This document shows positions 23,451 through 33,803 of a stretch of 64,000 nucleotides of DNA, piece by piece (position 1 is the stretch's first letter; every line of letters starts with the position of its first letter). The translations under genes were made by a program, and so were the position numbers. The stretch lies in assembly GCA_025330725.1 (NCBI GenBank), contig JAIWND010000006.1, positions 992,001-1,056,000 on the forward strand, in the 5' to 3' direction. The DNA is from Chlamydoabsidia padenii. Its lineage: Eukaryota > Mucoromycota > Mucoromycetes > Mucorales > Cunninghamellaceae. The notes under the pieces are model-generated. The model was not told the origin of the DNA. It did no database searches and saw only the letters and a list, made by a program, of their open reading frames with translations.

Positions 23451-26400
23451 TGAGGGTCCAACAAAATCAACCTCCAAGTGCTCTCGAGCACACCAAAAAA
23501 ATAATAAAAATCGCTCAACTCAATGCACAAGGAATTGACCGACTCCCTGACGAAGTCATCACCTTCTGCACAAAAAAAAAAATAGACATCCTCTTACTAA
23601 CCGAGACATATCTTTTAACAGGTAACCTTCACACCACCTGGACACAATACCACACCTACGCCACCAAAGCACCCACTGCACATAGAGGTCATGGAGGATT
23701 ATCACTACTAATCCGCCCTGACTTTCCTCATCACGTCCACCATCATCCCACCATAAATCAGTACACTATCACTTGTTCCATAGATAAATATACCATCCAT
23801 GGCCTCTATCTCCCACCACAACTTGATCTAGTCCAGTATCGATCTACTTTATTTAATATCCCAATCCACAGCAATACTATTATACTAGGAGACCTAAACA
23901 CCAGATTAGGACCAACAATTGGAGACACCAGGACGAACAACCGTCACCACACCTTTGAGGAATGGCAGAACACCCACGACATCATCAACTGGAATCAAGT
24001 TTATGCTTTTGGCCAGCCCACACTTGACACCATCAACGGAAGGAGCATCATCGATTTTTTCCTATCACCACAGGGTCCCACTGCCGCCAACGAAGTCATC
24101 ATCCACCATCAGCATTCGTTTAATTCCGACCACCATCTATGTGAGGCTTCCTTTGTAATAGACCAGACCATCGCAATCCTTCCACCACCACCTCCAGGCA
24201 GACGACAATGGAAACTCCAACGATTAACCGAGCAGGACCTAACCAACATATACATTAATACCTTCACCACATCCACCCTACCAATAATAGAGCGCCTTCA
24301 CACCCTACATTCATCCTCACCTACCTACTGCGATTCTGATGGCTACCACCTAATCGAAGAGATTGCCACCCAGATCACCACCAACATCTACGACGCGTTG
24401 GATGCCAGTGTCACCCCAAGCAAAGTCAGGCCCAAAAATTGGAAATGGTTTTGGACCGAAGAACTTCAAAACCTAGCCACCAATCGACAGCACCACTACA
24501 ACACATGGAGGAATACCACCAACCCCATCGCCCAAATCGCCACATGGAAGAAATACATCCAAGCCAAGTCCAAGTTCACCAATGCAGTCAAGCTAGCCAG
24601 GGCAATACAATGGCGACAATTTGCACAGGATCTACAGGCTTCAACAGGTAATGAGGTTAATAAGTATATTAAAAGAAGAAAAAAAACATCCACACCCTCC
24701 CCCACATTTTCCACCCCTCTCGGCCCCCAAGATGCAGCGGATCAAATGCGCAATCATTTAGCCACGGTCTTTGGAGGTCATAGGCAGAGCACCCAACCAC
24801 CCAACCCCACTCCATTTTCGTCTCCCATACCCTCCTTTTTCTCTTCTGCTAACTTACATAGAATCATCACCACCGAATTGCCGATGCGCAAAGCTCCAGG
24901 TAAAGACCATATCACCAGTGAGATGCTACGACCCATCGCCGATCCATTATCCAAAGTCCTATCACCACTTCTCCATATGTGTTGGGTATGGTCCTATATT
25001 CCAACAATGTGGCGTACTGCCCAAGTGGTGCCAATCTATAAAAAGAATGATATAACCGACCCCAGCAACTACCGACCCATTAGCTTAACCTGTACATTCC
25101 GCAAGATCATCGAGCGTACCCTATTACCTGTACTGAAAAACCAAATGAAGGCCCTAGACTTCGTCCAAGGTGGTTTCCGAGAGAAACGAGGCAGTCTTGA
25201 TCAAGCATTCAACCTTCACATGATCATCCGGGAATACAAGCGCCAATACCACCATTCACCAACACTAGCCTTCTTGGACATCAAACAGGCCTATGACTCC
25301 GTCCAACGCACCATTATCTGGACCAAACTACACGATCAAGGCGTCCAACCCGAGCTATTATCTATTATCAGAAATATGTTCGAAGAGGTGAGTATTCAAA
25401 TCATCATCAAAAATTATCTATCCACCCCTATCCACCCCACCACCGGTGTCCTACAAGGTTCTATCTTGAGTCCACTCCTGTACGCCGTTTTTATAGATTC
25501 CTTACCTGAAGCCCTAAGGATAACAGGTAACCACCCCATCACCATTCGTACCCTACCTCCATCATTATTATCAGAATCAGCCATCCTACAAAAGAAAAGA
25601 AAAAACAGAAAAGCCAAAAGGTTAGACACCCAGGTAAGTATAATCAATTCCACCCTTTTTGCCGACGACGTTGCCTTGGTTGGTTCTGCCGAAGATATCG
25701 CCAACATGCTTACCATCGCTGAACGCCATTCCCAAGATAATGGTTACCAATGGAGTCCAACCAAATGCGAACTAGTCAATCCTTCGCCTACCATTCCATA
25801 CACCATCTACAACCAGCCCTTACCTGTATCGACATCATTCAAATATTTGGGCATTCCTTTCAACGAAGACGGTATCTGTAATTCCCAACTGGTCCATCAA
25901 GCCATTACCAAAGCCACCAACCAACAACAAGCCCTCCGTCGAATAGGTCTACACCAATATGGGCTAGGCATCCACCAAGCCATCAAAGCCTATCGCACCT
26001 TTATCCGCCCCATCCTTGAATATGGTCTGGCCATCGTCCAACTTCATCCAACACACCTTCGTGAAATCCACAAGTGCCAGCAGAGATGCATCCGTCTTCT
26101 GTTGAATCATAACATCACAGCGAATTCACCCACCACCATTATCGAGCACATTGGCAATATACCGACTACCGACATTCGTATCAAGATATTGCAATTCAAG
26201 TTCCTTGCTCGTATCCACCAACTTCCACCATGTGTTTTAATCGCTAATATCGTCGCTTCATTCCTTCCGTTTGTGTCCCGAGATGCTGAATGGTCAAAGA
26301 TGATTAAACGTAATAACCTATATCAATTATTTAAAAAACAACAAGAAAAAAAGATAAAATATGAAGAAGAAAAAAACAAAAGAGATAAAAGAAACAAAAA

Positions 26401-27112
26401 AAAAGAAGATAAAAAAAAACAAAAAGAAAAAGAAAAAGAAAAAGAAAAAGAAACAGAAAACTTAAATTATCGTCACAGCACTAACCCTAATTCGGATACA
26501 CCCACTTCAGACTCAGATTCTGATTTAGAATTAGATCCCCCTCCCCCTAGTATAGATTCCATCACTACCATTATCACAGAACACCGAGATGCTGATCATC
26601 GCACTCGCCAACAACAACATGTCACCCTCCAGAGATCACGTCCTCCTCCTCTTCCTCGCCGTATGGACCCTATAATCACCATACCTGCCACTACCAAAGA
26701 ACGCCATCGCCTCATCAAATGGAGGATGCATTGGCTCCCACCACATCCTACACCAACTTGCTCCTGCGATCATATCAGTTCAGGCACAAGAATCCATTAC
26801 ACCCAAGAATGCCACATTCTAGAACCCTTCATCATTCAGCTCCAAATGACAATGGCCCGGTACAACCTCCCACCAATACCAACTCACATCCACCATCTTA
26901 ATATCATTGATCATTTTCTCAACCTCCTTCCAAGTGATCACAACAAGATGAAGCTCCCACACTCCCACTGGCATCGAACATGGCCTCTTCTTCTCTCCAC
27001 CCTTCTCGCCATCGATATCCACTCCCACCCAACTGCCACATTTGAACCCGAACCCATTGACCTAAGGTGGATGCAATCTGCTCCATCCCCATTCACCTCA
27101 ACATCATCATGA
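23447..27112 (+). CDS. LINE ORF2 endonuclease/reverse transcriptase
   Basis: 1221 residues, uninterrupted. The apurinic-type endonuclease occupies about 20-240 (QLNAQGI, LLLTET, GDLNTRLG near 148, NSDHHLC near 226). The reverse transcriptase occupies about 470-830 (NYRPISLTCTFRKIIER, FLDIKQAYDSV near 611, GVLQGSILSPLLY, LFADDVALVG with the FADD core near 738, FKYLGIPF). A Lys/Glu-rich linker of about 45 residues (26330-26460, encoded by almost pure purines) separates the RT thumb region from a C-terminal CSC...H...C knuckle (CX1CX9HX4C, near residue 1105). All catalytic residues I can check are present, so the enzyme should be active. ORF2 starts 4 nt inside the end of ORF1, which implies termination-reinitiation for its translation. 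Confidence 0.95.
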   Translation: MMRVQQNQPPSALEHTKKIIKIAQLNAQGIDRLPDEVITFCTKKKIDILLLTETYLLTGNLHTTWTQYHTYATKAPTAHRGHGGLSLLIRPDFPHHVHHHPTINQYTITCSIDKYTIHGLYLPPQLDLVQYRSTLFNIPIHSNTIILGDLNTRLGPTIGDTRTNNRHHTFEEWQNTHDIINWNQVYAFGQPTLDTINGRSIIDFFLSPQGPTAANEVIIHHQHSFNSDHHLCEASFVIDQTIAILPPPPPGRRQWKLQRLTEQDLTNIYINTFTTSTLPIIERLHTLHSSSPTYCDSDGYHLIEEIATQITTNIYDALDASVTPSKVRPKNWKWFWTEELQNLATNRQHHYNTWRNTTNPIAQIATWKKYIQAKSKFTNAVKLARAIQWRQFAQDLQASTGNEVNKYIKRRKKTSTPSPTFSTPLGPQDAADQMRNHLATVFGGHRQSTQPPNPTPFSSPIPSFFSSANLHRIITTELPMRKAPGKDHITSEMLRPIADPLSKVLSPLLHMCWVWSYIPTMWRTAQVVPIYKKNDITDPSNYRPISLTCTFRKIIERTLLPVLKNQMKALDFVQGGFREKRGSLDQAFNLHMIIREYKRQYHHSPTLAFLDIKQAYDSVQRTIIWTKLHDQGVQPELLSIIRNMFEEVSIQIIIKNYLSTPIHPTTGVLQGSILSPLLYAVFIDSLPEALRITGNHPITIRTLPPSLLSESAILQKKRKNRKAKRLDTQVSIINSTLFADDVALVGSAEDIANMLTIAERHSQDNGYQWSPTKCELVNPSPTIPYTIYNQPLPVSTSFKYLGIPFNEDGICNSQLVHQAITKATNQQQALRRIGLHQYGLGIHQAIKAYRTFIRPILEYGLAIVQLHPTHLREIHKCQQRCIRLLLNHNITANSPTTIIEHIGNIPTTDIRIKILQFKFLARIHQLPPCVLIANIVASFLPFVSRDAEWSKMIKRNNLYQLFKKQQEKKIKYEEEKNKRDKRNKKKEDKKKQKEKEKEKEKETENLNYRHSTNPNSDTPTSDSDSDLELDPPPPSIDSITTIITEHRDADHRTRQQQHVTLQRSRPPPLPRRMDPIITIPATTKERHRLIKWRMHWLPPHPTPTCSCDHISSGTRIHYTQECHILEPFIIQLQMTMARYNLPPIPTHIHHLNIIDHFLNLLPSDHNKMKLPHSHWHRTWPLLLSTLLAIDIHSHPTATFEPEPIDLRWMQSAPSPFTSTSS

Positions 27113-27335
27113 TCATTCATGCAACATATTTTCAACACCCGACCTTCCCATCTCACTCTCTCACACAACCTACTTTTTTTTTTAAATTCTGATCAGGCAC
27201 TACCTGATCACTTTCTTTTTTTTCTGAATCCCTCCCCCCAGTCCTCCCCACAAGCCAACCATATACGTTTCGTGCTCGGTTTTTCTAGTGCTTGTTGTTG
27301 TTTGACACACAACCTTTAATAAAAATAAACTTTGA

Positions 27336-27351
27336 ACTATACTATCTAAGA
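27336..27351. repeat. Target-site duplication, right copy
   Basis: Second copy of the 16-bp duplication, directly after the LINE 3' end. It is a stranded fragment of tRNA-Asp (nucleotides 1-16, minus strand), followed by the tRNA's original 5' flank (TTCCATATTTTTATAG on the plus strand). Confidence 0.92.
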
Positions 27352-28850
27352 TTCCATATTTTTATAGACATTAATGTACTATATATATCACAAATCAATA
27401 TTTTAGGCTCCGGCGCAATATGATTGGTGCGGAATCAAATTTTGCGTCATTTTCGGAACTACTCCCTGGTGATCTGTTGGTCTTGATGCATACACCACGG
27501 TAACTATTATTACATGAAATGTTTTGGCGCATTAATGTTATTATCACCAATTATCATTTTATTATTAAGTTAATTGTTTATTATAACATTATACTAATAC
27601 TAGAGAGATAAAAAGCTATAACTAGTGGAGAGAGGGAGAGGAAGATGAGGATGGTGGGTATACAAATGTATAACAAGAATGTTTTCTATTGCTAAAAGAC
27701 AGATACAGATAATCGTCGCGGGGGTTACATACAGAGACAAAGTCATTCCAAAAAAAAAAAAAAAAAAAAAAAAGGATAGGAGGTCCGGTATGATTCTATT
27801 TGCATCCCTATCCACTTTATATATATCAGTTTACCTTTTACTTGACTATGGTATTAAGTTCCAGTGTCAGCATTTGTATGCTGTCGGTTGATCTCATATA
27901 TGAATGTCTACCGCATTAATGTAGATATTCTGTCCTGGTGAGATTGTCAAGATGATGGGTATCAAGTATGGGTGTGATGTGTGGTAATACTTGAGTCACT
28001 ATGGACGCTTGTCAATGTTAAGGTTGGTGCTGGTTATTTTTCTGATCCTTCGAGACTGAATTCCACGTATGCGTACAAAACAAGTAGTGGCCATCGTAGA
28101 GTGTTGATTCAATCTAATGCAGTTTCAAGATTCCATAGATAAAAGAAGGTTAGTTATCATACTTTATAGTATCAGATTAAATCCTTACCATACTTTTGCG
28201 TCAATGAATTACTTGCACAAAAGTTCGTACCATGGATTGACCAATAAGCAGAATCAAGTGGATTCGAATCTATAACAAAAAATAAGAGTATCTTTTTCAC
28301 AAGCAAATTGCACAATATTACTTGTCAATTGCAGACATACAATAAAGTAAAAGAAGAAAGAATGAAAAATTTAGTATGGGTTCTTTTTTTTTTTTTTTTA
28401 ATCCAAGGAAATCTAATTTAAATCCCGCAAATGGTACGTTTTTGATGGAACCCTGTATCATATGATGGAGGCCGCTCGCCCAAGTTGGGAATAGGATTAA
28501 GAAAGAACCTGATTAAAACTCATTTATTATCATGTTGGGGCATTGCTATTCATAATTCAGGTTGTGTTGGATTCGAATTCGTGTGAAAGTATCCAAATCT
28601 ATTGATGGGTATTACTCTCACTTGGCTTGGTCTGTCAACAAAGTACGTTCATGTTGATGATATATCAAGTGGAGCATTATATTCACAAGGGGCATTAGCA
28701 TCTCATTAGAATATGGTAATCGACGTTTAAAACGTCTGCATATGTCGGAGATGAAATCAATTTTCTATTTTTCTCACTATTTTGATTTTTTTTCATTCTT
28801 CTTTCCTCTTTTCTACACACATTTTGTTTTTTTAATCCGCTGATTGATCA
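27352..28850. other. Intergenic between the LINE and ESA1
   Basis: The former 5' flank of tRNA-Asp, then about 1.4 kb of AT-rich DNA. It contains an A-run at 27751-27773, a T-run at 28385-28400 followed by AAATCCCGCAAAT, and a pyrimidine-rich stretch just before the ESA1 ATG. No coding signal, and no second tRNA. Confidence 0.5.
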
Positions 28851-30370
28851 ATGTCTGATGCACCTACACAAGAAAACCCAAAGGCCAAGAATAGTGACAC
28901 CGATCTCTCAACAACACAAATCGCTAATAAGAACAAGTTTGTAGCCTCACCTCTCCACTGTAAACTGTTTGTAGAAAAGTTATCGCCGAATCAACCTGGT
29001 GAACTACGCCAAGCTGAAATCCTGTGGGCTCGTGAAACCATGGGAAACGACCAACAACCTTGTCGATATGAATATTATGTACATTACGTGGAATTCAACA
29101 AGCGTTTGGACGAATGGGTGCCCTTTGAACGGTTGGACTTTTCTCGAGGTGTGGAATTTCCCAAGAAGGACCAGAAAAAGAAGAAGACCAACCATGATCA
29201 ATCTAGCACATCTTCTGGCAACTCGACACCCAACAACAAAAACGACCACACCACTTTCATATAACTTGAAGGAAAAAAAGGACACCAGTGAAACGAGGAT
29301 CAGCTTCACCTTTAGGTCAGAAAAGGAAACTTGGTGCGGGCGACAACTCTAGCAACACCCCCGAAAGTGAAGAACAGGTAGTATTGGGCGCGGACGATGA
29401 AGACGGTGACACTGCATTAATATCTCTAGGCGATGATCAAAACCACACCTTCTCCAAGGATCAAGAAATCGAAAAACTACGAACGTCAGGGTCTATGACT
29501 CAATGTGTCAGCGAAATTGCCCGTGTCAAGAATCTCGACAGGATACAGATGGGTAAATTTGAAGTGGAACCTTGGTACTTTGCTCCTTATCCTCAAGAAT
29601 ATGCTTACTGTGATACCTTATATATTTGTGAATACTGTCTCCTCTACTATGCTTCTCATCGACAATTCGAACGTCATCGCCAACAATGTCAACTTTTACA
29701 TCCTCCAGGAAACGAAATCTATCGACATACTGACATATCCTTCTTTGAAATCGACGGCCGCAAACAACGTACTTGGTGTCGCAATCTGTGTTTACTCTCC
29801 AAGCTCTTTTTGGACCACAAGACCCTGTATTACGACGTCGATCCTTTTTTATTCTACTGCATGACTTTACGGGACGATCGCGGGTGTCATCTGATTGGAT
29901 ACTTTTCTAAAGAAAAGGAATCATCGGAAAATTACAACGTGGCATGCATCTTGACATTACCTCAATACCAACGACATGGATTTGGCAAATTACTAATAGG
30001 ATTCTCTTACTTGCTGTCACAGGCCGAAGGACGTACTGGATCACCGGAGAAACCCTTGTCTGATTTGGGTCTCTTGTCTTATCGAGCATATTGGAAGGAT
30101 ACTATTGTGGACTATTTGCTATCGGCGGCTGGTGATGTGACGATCGATGATATTGCTCAACATACTTCTATCAACACTCAAGATATTCTTCACACTTTAC
30201 AAAACATTGGTGCTTTGAGATATTACCGGGGGCAGCACATCATTTGCTTGGGGGACAAGGTCATCGAACAATGGGAACGTAGCAAATCGAAAAGGAAAAG
30301 GGAAATCGTGCCTGACAAGCTGGATTGGAAACCTCTTCACTTTTCTTCTTCCCAATTGCGGTTTGTATAG
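28851..30370 (+). CDS. ESA1: ESA1/Tip60-type MYST histone acetyltransferase, frame broken near 29265
   Basis: Catalytic subunit of a NuA4-like complex that acetylates histone H4 and H2A. The 5' part (28851 to about 29220) encodes a Tudor-knot/chromo-barrel domain ([20 protein letters not shown]) and a Lys-rich linker. The 3' part (from about 29270) encodes the C2HC finger ([10 protein letters not shown]...[11 protein letters not shown]) and the MYST core, with catalytic Cys in [20 protein letters not shown] and Glu in [18 protein letters not shown]. The two parts lie in different frames: the first stops at TAA 29262-29264, the second is closed upstream by TGA 29267-29269. There is no GTAAGT-type intron between them. 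Possible explanations are a weak GC-AG intron (for example 29218-29288, which would keep phase), a sequencing or assembly indel in the low-complexity linker, or true damage. The domains themselves are intact. Confidence 0.88.
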
Positions 30371-30656
30371 ATAGTGAACTAGTATAATATTAGTTTATGA
30401 TTAATTGTAATAAAGCTTTGATTTAAATAAAAAAACCCTCCCCCATTGAATGGTCTTTTATACATACAATACATGCACTTTATGACCATCAGTCCTTGAT
30501 TGAAAATTTAACGCGCCGATTTAATACCTCACTTTAATTTCTGCCATTTACAGACCTTGGGAAAAATCTCTCTTCTTTCACTCACTTCTTCCTTGTGGGT
30601 CTACAATAATCCTCTGTCGTTGTCTGATTGTAGTACTCTCTTCTCAACAACATGAA

Positions 30657-33365
30657 ATGTTTGCCACACTCGAACTACCTATAAGAGGTAATAAAAAAGA
30701 AACAGTAAAAGGAATATTCTATTTGACTCCTGACTTACTTTATATTATCCCATCCTCCTTAGATGACAGCAGACACAAGCGACTTCAAGGTGGACGGGCA
30801 TGTCACCAATGCCGAATGAAAAAAGTCAAGGTATAGTATGAATGGTCGTTTACAATAAAGGTTTATACTAACACACCCTACTTCTCTTCTTCTCTTGTTG
30901 GCAGTGTGATGGGAAACAACCATGTATGCAGGTAATATCTCCTCCCCTTCCCCGAAAAAAAAAAAAGACACATTGTTTCATATTAGATTCTAATGTTTTT
31001 GATACCCTCCTACAATGTTAATGGACAAAAGTGCAAAGGTAAGTTAATAACAACTTTCTCTCTATTGACCACTTGACTAATAAAACATACATTATATATT
31101 CCTTGGGTGGCAATTGTAGCTCGCAGGCGGAAATGTATGTTTCTAAAGAACCCCACTGACACCTATATTCGAATGGACGATTCCTTGATACCAGGCAACG
31201 ACAATGACAGCAATATGGATGTTACGAATAATGATGAGCAACGGCAACGAGGACGAGAAGAATATCTATTCGCTAATGGAAAAGGGGCTCAATCAAAAGC
31301 AGCTCAAGGTAATGGTCATCTGGATCCCTTTACTCGAACTGAAAAACTGGTGGAACAGCTTACTGATGGCTTGACTCGGTTGGCTCTCAATCAACAAGAA
31401 GATCGTTCCACACTACCGACAGGACCATCCACATCACCACAAGCATCAAAACCTATCAACAACAACGATACTATTACACCATGGCTAAACTTTGGCGACT
31501 TTGTTCGTTGGGCACCCGAACTGTATCCTCCCACCAATTACTCTGTGTTATTGGATATGCCCAGCCGTGCGATACAAGAACAACTTATCAGCACCTTCTT
31601 CTCTCACTGTCATCATCTTTTACCCACCATCTCACGACGATTGTTTTATGATCAACTTGAAATAAAAGGGCCTTTGATTACACCTCTTTTACTCAACATC
31701 ATGTATGCGCATGCGGCAAAGCACACCTCACACTCAAGTAAACCATTCTACACTCGAGCACGACAACTGGTGGATGACTTTATCGACACTCCTCGTATCA
31801 GCACTGTCATGGCGTTACTGTACCTGGCAGCCTTCGATGATGGGACATGGTCTAGTCGATGTTGGATGTATAGTGGTATGGCGGTACGGATGGCATTGGA
31901 TCTCGGTTTATACAAGGCAAACTACTATAGTAACGAAATGTCTCAATTCGATGTGGAACTACGGAAAAGGGTGCTTTGGACGTCCTATGTCATGGATCAA
32001 CTCTACAGTACACTGATGGAACGGCCTCCAATGTTAGCAACTGATATTATCTCTCTGGACCTTCCCACACCTTTACCCGAAGACAACGATCAAGAACGTT
32101 TGGCTGTGACGGCACTCTCTCAACTCTGTCGGCTGGTAATGATTTTGGAAAAAGTCGTACGATACTTTACAACACGAAACTCTTCTCGGCAGCAGCAGCA
32201 ATCTGAAAGGCCATGGGAGGGAAAACTATTATCGACGGACGATGGGGATCAAGTGATGACTTTTTTAAACAACATCAAATATTGGCATAATCTTCTTCCA
32301 CACACTCTTACATGGTACGACGACGATAACAGCACTATGACCAACAACACTACTAATAATGGACAACACTACAACAACGTCAAGTACAGGCAACATCAAC
32401 ATTGGGCGGTGGTAAATCTTCATTTATTGGCTTTTGTGCTAGAACTCTCTTTGCTTTTATGTTGTCAGTCTCCATTGGTTAAAGACAGGGAACTCTACTT
32501 GGTGAAATCAATATCTCGACTTGTATCGTGGACTCTTCAACAACCTCATCTACAGATCTCCATGACATTAACCGCCTTTTCTGGTCTCTTCTGCACCTCC
32601 ACCCTATTATCACATTATTCGGTCGGCATAATAGGATCCAACAATGAAGACAAGCATAATGTGATGGAAAGCGTCATGTTTCGACAATGCCTGCTGGATG
32701 TTCGACACTGTTTACAACGTATTCCAGCACGGGACGCACAACACTTTTCATTATTGGTTGATTCTATAATATCACCACAGTCGACTTTATCGGATTCAAC
32801 CTTTGGTGGCGCGACTTTGATGGATGCAACAATGAAAGCAGCAGCAGCAGCAGTGGTCACAGCAACTGGGGTTGTTGGAGGTGATCATGATTTGGACCTA
32901 ATATCTATGACTGATCCTTATTTTGGTCAATACCAATCCTCCTCTCGGCCGAAATCATATCATCAACCATATCATCAACAGCATAATGCATCGGATGAAA
33001 CAATAACAACAGCAAGCAACTATACTTTGATGATGCCCAACTCATCTCTCTCACATATAATTCCAAGTCATGCGGTCTCTCCCATCTTACCGGATCAAGA
33101 TGGCAAAACAGATTCTTCTTCGCCTCAACTTCGGAATCAGCAGCGTCTAATGAACTCTTCATCCTCAACTACCCGGTCTCCTTTCGGTCTACCTCCTCCA
33201 ACGACAATCTCCTCCTCTACTGGACAACAGCAACAAAATCATCATCACTCTATCGAACCAGCAGATTATACATTTGAACTCATATCGGTAGCAGACGAAT
33301 GGGCACGAACGTTGACATACGAAACACACCAGATGGATGGCCTTGGGAAAAACAATAGTCATTAG
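30657..33365 (+). CDS. Zn2Cys6 (binuclear zinc cluster) transcription factor
   Basis: Fungal-specific DNA-binding regulator of about 792 residues. Five exons: 30657-30687, 30763-30830, 30905-30931, 31032-31038 and 31120-33365. The zinc cluster is at the N-terminus, CHQCRMKKVKCDGKQPC then MQCKARRRKC, with all six Cys (CX2CX6CX5CX2CX6C). It is split over four exons, one of them a 7-nt microexon (TGC AAA G) carrying the fifth Cys. The long last exon encodes the fungal_trans regulatory domain (about residues 170-350, with ITPLLLNIMYAHAAKH and AVRMALDLGLY) and low-complexity Asn/Gln/His/Ser-rich segments. The start at 30657 is preferred over 30652, whose frame stops after ten codons. The target genes cannot be predicted. 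Confidence 0.9.
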
Positions 33366-33803
33366 TCAGTTAGTTAATTAGTTGTTATATTAATATCAAT
33401 ATAGATCTCTCTTCTTTTTGTATTATCTCTAATAAAGTATATATATATATATATCTTGTAACTCATTGTCTTGACCTTGTCTCATATTTGTACAGTTCCT
33501 TTTACAATCAAACATTCCTGTGCAACTTTTTTTTTTCCCTCCCCCCAGTAATGAGCAAATGGGAATAGGTTATACCCGGCATGAATACAACAAGACTTTT
33601 GATTGATAACGAATAACCTTAAGAGCGATCAATAGTGTATAAGTAATCCATTTACATCAAAAAAGTGGTATGCTTTCATTGATGATAAGCAAGTAACATC
33701 ATAAGTATGTCTTGCCTATAAATGCCAACTTTTCTGATTATCTCTTTTCCTTATTGTCTTTTTTTTTTTCTTTTCTTATTTGGACTTTGATCTTTTCCAT
33801 AGC
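33366..33803. other. Intergenic before the endopolyphosphatase
   Basis: Zinc-cluster gene 3' flank with AATAAAGT followed by a (TA)n tract (33431-33453), T-runs and the short promoter of the next gene. No coding signal. Confidence 0.5.

Larger units (their letters stand above)
21955..27335 (+). mobile_element. Full-length L1-like non-LTR retrotransposon (LINE) inserted at tRNA-Asp
   Basis: A 5.38-kb element with a 479-nt leader, ORF1 (22434-23450), ORF2 (23447-27112) and a short 3' UTR ending in TAATAAAAATAAACTTTGA, with no long poly(A) tail. It is bounded by a perfect 16-bp target-site duplication. Both ORFs are open and carry the expected domains, so this copy is complete and probably young. 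Its plus strand is strongly poor in G and rich in A and C throughout, unlike the flanking genes. It lies head-to-head with tRNA-Asp: the element is transcribed away from the tRNA. The domain layout (APE endonuclease, RT, CCHC knuckle, no RNase H seen) places it in the broad L1/Tx1 group; Mucoromycotina carry related Grem-LINE1 elements, but membership cannot be tested here. Confidence 0.93.
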
